In this document: positions 12,388-22,134 of the stretch, in pieces
How positions within the stretch are numbered: position 1 is the stretch's first letter
How the letters are laid out: the number at the start of each line of letters is the position of its first letter
DNA from: Blumeriella jaapii
Taxonomy: Eukaryota; Ascomycota; Leotiomycetes; Helotiales; Drepanopezizaceae
Direction: 5' to 3'
NCBI GenBank assembly: GCA_009599575.1
Contig: VWND01000089.1
Span: forward strand, 38,501 to 102,500
Length of the DNA: 64,000 nt
The notes under the pieces: generated by a model
Database searches by the model: none
Seen by the model: the letters and a program-made list of their open reading frames with translations, nothing else
What the model was told of the DNA's origin: nothing
Translations under genes and position numbers: made by a program

Positions 12388-12877
12388 CGCGAGAAATACC
12401 TATGTATGATTACGATACCCACAGTACTATAAACATTATACTGTTGTTTACCCGGCCTGTCTCATGGAGTAAGTTGTATATGGCTCCAACGTTTCTTGTC
12501 ATGGCAGTTCGTTTGCTGCGTCACAAGGTAAGAAGCGGCTAAATCCAGATTGTTTGGTCACGAGATAGTTAAAGGCTTTGTACGTGAATCTGTCGATGTC
12601 AGACGATTGATATGCACCCGAAATGCGCACCAGGCCTTTCTCCTGCGTATGTACGCAAGTGTCCTTTAATTTCAGAATTACCAAAGCTAATCCCATTCCA
12701 AATTCCTTATCATTTCAATTTCGGTACTCCCAAACGTCCCAGCTGCATTTGTATCAAGACAACAAAGGCCCACGTCAGAACAAACGCCTATTCATAGATC
12801 CGCAGATACGACGTCCATTCTCCCGAGCCCCTTTCCCCAATCGTCATGCTGGGGATACGGCTCCCGGTACGAGGCGA
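12388..12877. other. Intergenic spacer between convergent genes
   Basis: About 490 bp holding the 3' regions of the Ted1-like gene (+) and the PLDNc gene (-). Short open frames here have no recognisable content. Confidence 0.4.
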
Positions 12878-13282
12878 CTATTGTGCAATGGGCTCATAGC
12901 CGCCGGTGGTGTTGTGGGCCGCGCGGTTCGAGAAGAGGTAGTAGATGATGAGGCCTCCAATAGGAAAGATGAAGACCAGCACGCACCAGAGGAGCTTGGG
13001 GAGAGCAGGGCGGTTGGACTTCAGAACCTCGACTGTAGGGAGGGACTGGTTAGTTGGGAGTTCTTGGTCGGGGCTACACACGAGGGGAGGTGGTATAGAG
13101 GTTCTAGCTTAATGGAAGAGACGTACTGAAGACCATGATATCGAGGATCAAGACGATGAAGCCGATGATGCCGCCGCCGGTGCCGTATTTCCAAGCATTC
13201 TCTTGCACGGCCTCGGTCGAAACGGGTAAGCCAGGGCGGATGTGACGAGGAGGAGGAAGCTGAGGGCGGTTTGGAAGAACAT
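12878..13282 (-). CDS. Small PLDNc-domain membrane protein with signal peptide, one-base frame break
   Basis: Small membrane protein; function unknown. Two exons, 13127-13282 and 12878-13032, flank a 94-nt intron (GTACGT/ACAG). Exon 1 starts with a clean signal peptide (MFFQTALSFLLLVTSALAYP). Then the frame must shift by one base near 13224-13228 to read VSTEAVQENAWKYG and a glycine-rich TM helix. Exon 2 contains the PLDNc pattern: VLKSNRPALPKLLW, then the TM helix LVFIFPIGGLIIYYLFSNR. With one base restored the phase fits the splice exactly (about 103 aa). The break lies in a CCC run, so a missing C in the assembly is the simplest explanation. Confidence 0.72.
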
Positions 13283-15229
13283 GTTTGCTGATTCTTTGGA
13301 TTGTGGAATTGTTTCGGGGTTTTTTTGATGTTGTTTTTTGTGGCGTTGATTGTGATGTTGTCGATGTTGTCGATGAAGTTAGGAGGTTGGAGAATCGAAA
13401 GAATGGCGGGGTCGGTTTAGGCGACAGCAGCGCTCAAGTTGATGACGTCAGCCATCACATGACAGGCTCAGCCGCCCGCCCAGCTTCAGGGGCAAATCGC
13501 TACAGTAAGCGACTTTGTTTTGGTCCACCCAGCCGCGATAACCGAATGCAAACAAACAGACGACAGAGACGATGTTTGCGGTGAGGATATTGCATGGAAA
13601 TATCCCATCGCTGTGGCTTGTTAATTTTCTGTTCGGGTCGCATGTTTAATAGACACCGCTAATCACTCCTTCGATCGTTCTCGGGTATTGGCCCACAAGC
13701 TAACCATAAGCTTTGGAGAGAGACTTCGCTGTTGTCAACAGCAGCACATTCATCTATCGGTCATGCGGCAATTGCTCGACTGATGCCAAAACTTGAAATG
13801 CCCTTGTCACTAGTTCGAGAGCCAAAGAAGCCGGTTTCTTCGTTGCTGCTGCTGGTATTGCCAGTGATTGCGTTAAGCCGATTCCGGTAGCATTTAGTCA
13901 AGTTTCTAGAAGGCGCTCACGACGCCATCTCCAAACCTTTACATAAACCAGTACCAGTATCGCTCTCTCTCTACATTTACCATACTGGCCGGCCGTACAT
14001 GCATACATCCATACCCAGCCCAGACTCTCAGCGCCATCCACAAGAGAGTCGCGACGATCCGGCCTGGAAACGCGGTATTGGCTCTATCAAGCATCACACC
14101 CATTCCCACAGCCGTTGGCGGACAGCTACGAGCCCCAGCGAAAGTTACGAACCAGGCTAAAGTCGACTGACTGACTACGAACGGTGTACGGCCATGGCTC
14201 ACAGAAAGCCCGCCTGATCTAGCCCGTCACTTGGGGATCCCCCGACCCTTTCCTATCTAGATCCAGCGAATCACCCCACCCCCCGCTCGCCAGAGTATCC
14301 CTTCTACCCTTCTTCTTCCACTTGTGTAGAATGCCGGAGAAAGAAAGTGTCGACTGGTAGGTTATCAACTATTCAAAAATCTCACATCCCCCCCCCTCGA
14401 TTCTCGCTTATTTTTAATTTTTAAAATGACCATTTATGGTCTCCCTTCTTTGCCCAATGATCTATCTACTTCCTCGCTTGCTTGCTTGTTTGTTTGTTTT
14501 CTTCCCTGGCGTCCTTTCACTCATCCTAATTAGTAAAAACCTCCTCTCGTCTGCTGCGTCCATCCATCTCGCCTATTCGTAAACACCACCCTCTCCCCCA
14601 CCACCCCCCCCCCCCGGGGCCGCTTTTTCTATCAAAAATTTCCCCGCTGCCTTCGAAACATGGTGCTTTCTCCAAAGCCGGTACTGTACCAACACCAACA
14701 CCAACACCAAGTATCGAGCTACCAGCCAAGCATATACAAGCAGAGATATAAGTACACATAAGCACACAACTCATTCCATTCCATCTGCCTAGCCTTTTCT
14801 GTCTCACCCCGTCCCGTCTTCCGCACATCATCTCATATCAAGCCCAATTTTCACTCCACTTGATAAAAGAATCTGGGTACCTATTTTACGTGACCGCTGT
14901 TCGTATGTAATCACTGTTCATGATCGTCTCACGTAGACATTTAATCGTACGCTGAATTTACATGTATAAATAAATGTTGCATTTGATTACGCCCGCACAC
15001 CCGCTCCGCCACGTCTTGCCCGACCACGCCCGTCTCCCCAAGGAACCCAGGCTCAAGTCAACCGAGTCCCAACCAAATCAAACCAAAAGCCAAAGCCAGA
15101 ACCTAAATCCGACCGACACGAGAAATCCAGTCCCTGATCCCTTGTCCTGTCCCTATTCCTGAACCGCGGAACCCCCACACCTACCACCTGGCTAGTAAGA
15201 CGACCAACAACATCAACAACAACCCTTCT
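13283..15229. other. Long intergenic spacer with pyrimidine tracts
   Basis: About 1.95 kb. Contains the promoter of the PLDNc gene and, at the right end, the 3' region of the DUF7514 gene. There are C-rich homopolymers near 14385-14395 and 14600-14617, a TTTG/CTTG run near 14470-14500 and several CT tracts. Open frames here look like chance. No RNA gene recognised. Confidence 0.45.
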
Positions 15230-17287
15230 CTACCCTTGAGAAGGAGGATACCGCCGTCCATCCACACCCCGCACGGGGCTGGCGTACCTCCTATCCCTCT
15301 CCCTCTCTCTGTCCCTATCCCTATCCCTCTCCCGAAAAACGCGTCCGTCTGGCAGAGTGGGCGGCACGCGCCCATTGACAATCACATCCCTCTCCCGCTC
15401 CCGCTCGCGCCCACTCCCCGCGTCGTAGCTCTCGCGCCGGCCCCGCTCCCTGCGTCTCATGTAATTCTCTCTATCCCTCTCCCTGTCCTCCCTCTCTCGA
15501 TCCTCCCGGTGCCGACCGCCGTGCCCACCGATATCCCCATCCACGCTCCCGCCGCTGCCGGAACCCCTCCACATCTCCTTGACCGCGTCGTCGTCCAGGT
15601 CCCGCCAGCGGATGTTGTTCGCGCTACCGCCGCTGCGAGAGCTGCTCCGCGTCTTGCGGTCCCGATCACGTTTGGCCAAGAAAAAGGGCGCGGACAGCTT
15701 CCCGCTGAGGTCGATCGGGATCCCGGCGAAGGTCCACTTGCTCTTCCGCTTCGCTTCCTCCTCCCTCTCTCGATCCCTCCCTCGTTCACTCTCCCGCATC
15801 CGTCTTTCCTCGGGCGTCTCAGCCATCGAGTACCGCATTGCGACCGATGGTCGGACGGGCTCGTGCGCATACGTCCTCCGCCTTCTCCTCCGCTCAGGGA
15901 CAGGGGGCTCGGGACCCGCGCCGTCTTCACTGCTGCTTGCGTCTTCGCTCATGCTGCCTCGGCGCGCGTGGCGCGAAGCGCGATGCCTTCGCATATGGTC
16001 ACCTCTTTCCTCTCTCGGGCTGGGGCCGCCGCTCCTTTCGCTCGTTGAATGGACAGGGCTAGATAAACCAGCCCCGTTCTCGGGAAAACTGGCTCGCCGC
16101 ACCCGGCTGAATCTCGCATTCGTCGGGTCCTCCGGCGAGAGAAATTGGTTCCCGTGGTGAGACGAGCGCGAGCGTAGATTCTGTATGGGACTCGAGGCAT
16201 TGCTTCTGACGCCTGTGCTTGAGACGTGGTGGTATGCGACCGGCCTACCTCCGGGGGCGACCCTGATGCCCCTCGGGTCGCGCTCGAAATAGTCCGCATG
16301 CGGATCGACCCGCGGCCTCGGGGGCCGGACGTGGGCATAAGCCGCCTGCACCTTTGGTCTGGTGGGCAAATGGGGGCGAGGTTCCTCCTCGGTTGGTGAA
16401 GCGCGTTGCCGTAACGCTCTCGCGCACTGCTCGTGCCACTTTGCGATGTCTGCATCGGGGGTCAGGGGGAACGCTTCTTTCGGGAGTGGGAGTGGGAAGG
16501 GGCCATTGGTGAGCGGGTTCTTGATCGGGAAGAGGCGTATAGCGTTCTGTATAAAAGGAACGTGTTCTTCCGGACCGAGCAAGATCTCGATGCTCTGCCA
16601 GCGGACGAAGCCTTTCAGCGTCAGAGCGGGCACCGAGGGCGGCGTAAAGTCGTTGCTGGGGTTCGGGAGGAGGCAGTGTTGACAGCCTATGGAGGCATAT
16701 ATCCACGAGATGGAGGGATGGGGAACCTCGACGAAAAGCGCTGTGATGGGGGAGGGCGAGAAGTGTCAGAGAGGGTTGTAGTCTTGCAGAGAGAGCGCGG
16801 TGGAACGGGAGGAGCAAACCAACAGTCGTAGTTACCACCGACGGCTTTGTAGAAGGCAGCCAGTTTGTCAGGCGTGAGGGCTTTCTCGTCCTTGGAGCCG
16901 ATTTCTTCGCTCTAGAAGGGCGGCAGAGATGCAGTCAGCCTGGTGCTTCCCCATGTATGTGTGTATGTAGATATAAATGTCTCACTCGCTCGCTCCCAAG
17001 CCTCGTATCCGAAGAAGAGCAAGACTTACGATGTACGCCGCGATGCCTCGCAACAGCGCATCCAGCACCGTCGTCGGCTTCTTGTCCGCCTCGAACAGGT
17101 ATCCGTAGTAGGCCCTCGCATCCGGCGCCCTCGGCTCCTGCGGCTTGCTCTGGTGCTGGTGCTTGGGCTGGGGCTGGGGCTTGGGATCCGGCTCAGACGA
17201 CGACGGCGGCGGCGGCGGCGGCGGTGGTGGTGGTGGTGGTGGTGGTGGCGGCGGCGGCGGCGGCAGCGGACTCTGTGGTTGCGACAT
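15230..17287 (-). CDS. DUF7514-type protein with polyproline head and Arg/Asp/Glu-rich tail
   Basis: Uncharacterised fungal protein; function unknown. Three exons: 17030-17287, 16836-16911 and 15230-16740. Introns 16912-17029 and 16741-16835 begin GTAAGT and GTAACT. The product is 614 aa. The N-terminus is a run of about 20 prolines followed by a Gln/Lys/Pro linker. The conserved domain runs from about residue 62 (YYGYLFEADKKPT) across both introns through WIYASIGCQHCLLPN and LTLKGFVRWQSIEILLGPEEHV to about residue 185. The rest is predicted disordered: Ser/Arg-rich, then charged RDRDREREREDR stretches like those of RNA- or chromatin-associated proteins, though that is only suggestive. The polyproline is encoded by a GGT/GGC microsatellite at 17206-17265, so its length probably varies between strains. 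Confidence 0.8.
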
Positions 17288-17545
17288 GATCGATCAGCGG
17301 CGTAGACTCTTGCGCGCAGTGGTTCGCCGGGGATGGGTTCGCATGGTCGGTCGACCAGACGACGATGGCGCTGACGAGGAGGATGAGGAGGATGAAGAGG
17401 AGGAGGAGGAGGAGGAGGAGCAGAAAGAAAGGAAAAGAAAGGTTTAACGTAGAAGTTGCAGTAAATCATTTGATGCGCGTTTGACAGCTCGTGGCTGGTG
17501 GCGGGGTGGCTGGTGGCTGGTAGTTCGCCCCAAGCGGGAATGTCC

Positions 17546-17665
17546 GGGCGGAGGGCGGAGGGCGGAGGGCGGAAAGCGGAGGGCGAAGGGCGGAGGGCGG
17601 AGGGCGGAGGGCGGATGGCGGAGGGTGGATGGCGGAGGGGTGGAGGGGTGGAGAGGTGGAGAGGT
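17546..17665 (+). repeat. G-rich 7-bp minisatellite (GAGGGCG-type)
   Basis: About 15 degenerate copies of GGAGGGC drifting into GGAGGGGT and GGAGAGGT units. It lies about 260-380 bp upstream of the DUF7514 start codon, so it may sit in that gene's promoter. The regular GGG runs on the + strand could allow G-quadruplex formation. Confidence 0.75.
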
Positions 17666-17699
17666 CGGTCGATCTGGCGGCCGGTTGTGGTGTGGGTTG

Positions 17700-18390
17700 T
17701 GTTGACTTTCGTTTACAAGTTGCAAACAAACATATGATGGTAAGAATCATATAGGTAGGTAGTATGGTATCATGATTATTACTTATTTAAAGGAAAGATG
17801 CGTTATTTAAATGTGAAAATCGTATTACAGCAAGCCTTTTCTCAACGGATACCAATTATTAAAACTATTTCTCGATTATAAAACAAATCTTGTTGACTTT
17901 CGTTTACAATCCACAAACAAACATATTGAATAATGGTCGTTTTATTGTATGATTTTAACCCTGATTAAAAAGTAAACCATACATTCAAATGCGAACATCA
18001 TTTTACAACAAGCCTTTTTGCAAATGATCTCAACCAATGAGACTACTTTCCAGTTATCATACAAGTCTTGTTGACTTTCGTTTACAATCCACAAACGAAC
18101 ATATAATAGTTAAACTCATATTATGGTATGACTAGTATTACTCATTTGAAGGAAAAGTGCGTTATTCAATATGAATACCGTACTTCAACAAGCCTTTTCG
18201 CAAATGATACCAATTATTAAGACTGCTTTCCATTTATCAAACAAGTTTTGTTGACTTTCATTTACGACTCGCACAGTAACGTGTGATCATTAGAATTGTC
18301 ATCTGATTGTCTCAACAATCTTCGCAACGAAAAATCCATCGTTTGGATGCGGGTATCGTGTGGCAGCAAGCGTTTCCGTCCACGGACCCA
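17700..18390. repeat. AT-rich tandem repeat, ~180-bp unit, about four degenerate copies
   Basis: The block TTGACTTTCGTTTACA recurs at 17702, 17893, 18071 and 18251 (the last with one change). A second block, CAAGCCTTTT, recurs near 17829, 18007, 18187 and, degraded, near 18366. Spacing is 178-191 bp. A third shared block reads roughly ATACCAATTATTAAGACT. The copies differ mostly at A/T positions and carry no open frame. It fills most of the gap between the divergent DUF7514 gene and the 3' end of the arrestin gene. Confidence 0.85.
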
Positions 18391-18550
18391 AGTCATTATC
18401 ATCATCATCATCATCATCAACATTGGGCATCCCAGATCCAGATCCAGTCGGGAGTGGCCAGCCAGCCCATGGTGCCTCCGTCCCCGCAGCGCAAGCCACG
18501 CCGGTTGCCCAGCAAGAACATCATCCCATCGTCGGATGCGCGCCATCCTC

Positions 18551-20236
18551 CTAGTACGTAGGGGACACGACTCGTCTCGTGACGAAGTCGTCGTAGCCCG
18601 GCGGCGCCTCGACACGCGAAGACGTCCCCAGCACCGAGCGCGAGATGAAGTCCTCGCGCGGACGCTCGCGCACGCGCGGTCGGAGATCGGCCTCCGTCGC
18701 GGCGGCCTCCAGCGGCGCCGCGGCGGCCGTCCCGGGCGCCCGTCGCACGGCGTGGCCATCGGCGGCGATCTGGACGGGCAGGCGGAGCTGGATCGCCGAC
18801 GCGGGCACGCCGGTGCCCGGCGTGCGCACCGTCAGCGTCGTCTCGATGCAGTAGACGCGCGACGCGATGCACGAGTGGAAGGTGGGGAGCCAGCTCTTCG
18901 AGGCGGGGAGCGTGATGGGCACGAGGATGGAGGCCGTGTAGTAGACCTGCGCCCCCGGGGCGGACGAGGCGGCGCCGTCGCCGTCGGAAGAGGAGCCGGT
19001 CGACGAGGCCGAGTCACGACGGGTGTAGGCCGGGGACGCGTGGTGAGCGGTCCAGGCCACGGCCGCGACGCAGCGCGAGTTCAGAGAGACCGAGCTGCTG
19101 TAGACGCCGCGGTTTGGATCGAAACGGATGGCTCGCGGGCTGAAGGCCGCCGGGAGGCTGGCGGAGGGCCGCGTGGACCAGACGGTCGTGGCCGTGATCT
19201 TGGTCGTCAGAGCCCCGAGTCGGGGAGGCTGAGAAGCAGCAGCATCGTGAGGGTCGAAGCGGAGATGGATCGTGGCCGTCGTCGTCGGCTGGGGAGCAGC
19301 GAGAGCCCTCGCGGCTGAAGGCGATGGCAGCACCAGCGCGCGCGGTTGCGCCGCCGAGAGCGTGATGCGGCCCAACCGGCCAGAGAAGATGCCCTTGCGG
19401 AGGAGCTTCGTCGTCCGGAGCACGTAGTCCCCATGGCTGGTCGCCAGACTCATCGGCGGCGCCTCCGGGCGCGCCGGCACGACCACGATCTTCTTTGCGC
19501 CGTCGGCGAGCACGACGTCGACCCCATCTCGCTCTCGGGTCCGCACGACCTGGACCTTGATCGCGTACTCCACCCTCGCCATCTCCGGGCCCAGGTCGTC
19601 GCCGGCGCGCAGAAAGCAATCGCCCATGCTGGGCGGCGGTTGCAAGTGCTCGGCGTGCACGTCGTCGTGGGCACACGGGTGGTGACACGCCTTGGGCAAC
19701 AGCTGCGCCGGAATAACAAAGTGGAACGCGAACTCATACGTCCGTCGGGCCTCGGCGACGCGTGGCTGGGGATACTCGCTTTCGCGGATTGGCATTCTCA
19801 TCTTGAGGAACGTGTGCTTCGCGCTGGTGCGCGAGCGGCTCGAGTGCGACGAGACGTTCTCGAGGAAGCTCTTGATCGAGCCGACCAGCGTGATCTGGAT
19901 CTCGTCGAAACGTGCCGCGTGAGGCGCGGTGATGAGCACTCGGCCCGTCAGGGCATCGAAGGTCGTGTAGACCTTGCCATCGTGGTGGTGGTCGAGCAGG
20001 ATCTCCATGTCGGGGTGCGCCGGACGCGCCATCTTGCGGGCGTAGGAGGAGATCGTGCCCGCCGTGGACTGGACGGAGGCCGCGTAGGAACCTGGCATGG
20101 CCGGCGACGCCGTGCTGGACGCTCCAACGCGAGAAAAGACGAGTTCCTGGTGCTGGGTCGCGGGTGGAGAGAAGCAGAGAGCGTGAGGCTGGTGGAGAGG
20201 GAGAGGGAGAGTGAGTCGACGGCGCTCCGCGTCCAA
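18551..20236 (-). CDS. Arrestin-like trafficking adaptor with PPxY motif
   Basis: Arrestin-fold protein, probably an alpha-arrestin that links plasma-membrane cargo to a Rsp5-type ubiquitin ligase for endocytosis. Single exon, 561 aa from the first ATG. A second in-frame ATG at 20098 (MPGSYAAS) is a reasonable alternative start. The arrestin N half is visible as VYTTFDALTGRVLITAP, the beta strand IQITLVGSIKSFLE, and FAFHFVIPAQLLP near residue 176. The C half begins with LRTTKLLRKGIFSGRLGRIT near 275, a hallmark of fungal arrestin-like proteins, and ends with the conserved CIASRVYCIETTLTVRTPG. Near the C-terminus APPGYDDF supplies a PPxY motif, the expected WW-domain ligand. Its GC content and codon use are much more GC-rich than the flanking repeat. 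Confidence 0.82.
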   Translation of the reverse strand: MDAERRRLTLPLPLHQPHALCFSPPATQHQELVFSRVGASSTASPAMPGSYAASVQSTAGTISSYARKMARPAHPDMEILLDHHHDGKVYTTFDALTGRVLITAPHAARFDEIQITLVGSIKSFLENVSSHSSRSRTSAKHTFLKMRMPIRESEYPQPRVAEARRTYEFAFHFVIPAQLLPKACHHPCAHDDVHAEHLQPPPSMGDCFLRAGDDLGPEMARVEYAIKVQVVRTRERDGVDVVLADGAKKIVVVPARPEAPPMSLATSHGDYVLRTTKLLRKGIFSGRLGRITLSAAQPRALVLPSPSAARALAAPQPTTTATIHLRFDPHDAAASQPPRLGALTTKITATTVWSTRPSASLPAAFSPRAIRFDPNRGVYSSSVSLNSRCVAAVAWTAHHASPAYTRRDSASSTGSSSDGDGAASSAPGAQVYYTASILVPITLPASKSWLPTFHSCIASRVYCIETTLTVRTPGTGVPASAIQLRLPVQIAADGHAVRRAPGTAAAAPLEAAATEADLRPRVRERPREDFISRSVLGTSSRVEAPPGYDDFVTRRVVSPTY

Positions 20237-22134
20237 GAGAATCGATGCGGGGAACGCTGTACTGTACGAGACGAGACGAGGTTTCCAGACGCAAACAAGA
20301 CGACGGATTACGCAATGTGCTGGCCGAGGGGTGATGTGATGGTCTTGGACGAAAACAAAACAACAACACAGCCGAGAATGGGGGCCGGACCGCCTGCCTT
20401 ATATACATCTCGCGTATCAAACAGAACTAGGCCGGAGCAAGTCGTCAAAGTGACAAGACGTCCTGGCCCCTGGATATAAGAGCTCGCGCTCCAGACACCT
20501 TCGACTGGGCTCAGACAACATGTTTCTGTAGCACGGTGCCGTAGATGCTGTCGATGCGGTCGATGTGGTCGACGCGGTGTGTACACAGCACGGTATGCGG
20601 TTGTCGCACGTCCCGGCCCAGACGCCTTGGGTTTGAGTTGCACGGCACGGACAGGGGATTGGGCACTGGTTCCCGACTTATTGGTCGCCCTGGGGAGCAC
20701 ACATCGTATTCTGTGTCTACCAGGCCGAATCCCGGACGCGCAGTGCGTGAGATGGCGTTGAAGAGAGCGCGTTCGCTTGTTTCGGCTTCCCCTGAACTGA
20801 CTCGTCTAGCAGTCAAAACAATGACCTTCCGCCCTTCTCGTTTCTCGTGCTTCACGGCTGTTTGCGATCGTCCCGTCACAGGAACTCTATTCTGTATGTA
20901 CCATGGTCCCCGGCAAGCAATGTCAGAGTCTATCGCTGACGACTTTCCGATCGCGACCTATGTGCGGTGTTGTCTTCGTCAACACCGAAGCGAGCTCTGC
21001 GCCCTTCAAGCGAGAAAACCTCTAGCGCGACACCGTCGATACTGAACGTACTGTACTGTACAATAGCATGTGGAGATGGGAGTCCTCCTTTCCCCGTTGA
21101 AGTGCCATTTCCACCACTCCCATCGTTCCATCATCTGAGAGTCCGGTACAGTACGAAGTCGGGGTGAACCAGATCTGTTCTTACGAGCAACATGAACGAC
21201 CGCTTCCCGGAGCTTTGGCTATGTGACAAGATCGGGTCAGGTGTGCGCTGCGCTGCAGAAAGTGGCTTCAGTAATCGAGTCATGCTAAATAATGGTAAGC
21301 AATGGCTTTCCAGTCTCCTGCGGCACGAGGAATGTTCTTGCTCTGTTCACCGTCGGTCACATTTCGTGATCACTTGGTCTGGGATGGACCCCAAACCTGC
21401 TCAATTGGTGTTTTAGCGGCGACTTGTCAACGGTTGGTCTCCTAGCGAAACACGTACACTTTCCCCATGATCGTCAACATGCCATGCTATTGGTGATTAG
21501 CAAGGGGCTCGGAATCGCAGAGGTCCTCCTTTCGAAGTCAAATAAAGAGCTACCGACACTGTGCACTATGACTTTTCCTGGTTCGAATAGCTTCTGCGGA
21601 TAAGTAAAATGAAACTGTAGTGTTTTAGTCTTGCGTGCAGACGGCGCTAGTCTGTTGTATGCTTCAAGGTTCGGATGAGACGTTGCGCTATCGCATTGTA
21701 GTGTTTTAACAGATCAAAAGAACAACAAGCTCAAGACAAAAGGATTACTACACAGAGAGATGGGGGGAGAGAGAAAAAGTGAGAGAGAGAGAGAGAAGTA
21801 GCCCGTTTAAATTGAACGACCCAGGTCTTGGTCAGTCATCCACAACTTCCTGAAGCCGCTATCTGACCAGCGCTGCTCTCGCTTGAATTTCGCCTTCCTC
21901 GCTTTCCATCATGGCTATGTTAAATTCGAGGAAGAAGGGAAGAAGGAAAAAAAAGCCCTACGGATCACAGATTGTGCGAAGCAAGCACAGACACAGACAT
22001 AGGCGTAAACGTGAATTCGTGAAATCTGGGTATCTAGCAAATCCTTCCCACATCCTATCCCTACTCCTATGCATTTCCGCCTCCGTAATTCACACCCAAA
22101 TCAACTCCACAAAAGGCCATCCAGCGCCCAAGCA
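20237..22134. other. Long intergenic spacer
   Basis: About 1.9 kb. Contains the arrestin promoter, a GTACTGTACTGTACA palindromic cluster at 21048-21062, and a (GA)n-rich tract at 21757-21800. The longest open frame (20545-21045) shows no domain and has no splice partner, so I do not call it. No gene supported. Confidence 0.45.

Noticed and set aside
15236..16048. A 270-aa Pro/Leu-rich frame on + inside the DUF7514 gene
   Set aside because: Antisense shadow of the charged RDRDRE tail; no motif of its own.
19346..20479. A 377-aa frame on + antisense to the arrestin gene
   Set aside because: Arg/Gly-rich shadow of a GC-rich gene; the minus-strand frame has clear arrestin motifs.
20545..21045. 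A 166-aa + frame upstream of the arrestin gene
   Set aside because: Composition is like chance translation of a promoter region; no motif or donor/acceptor support.
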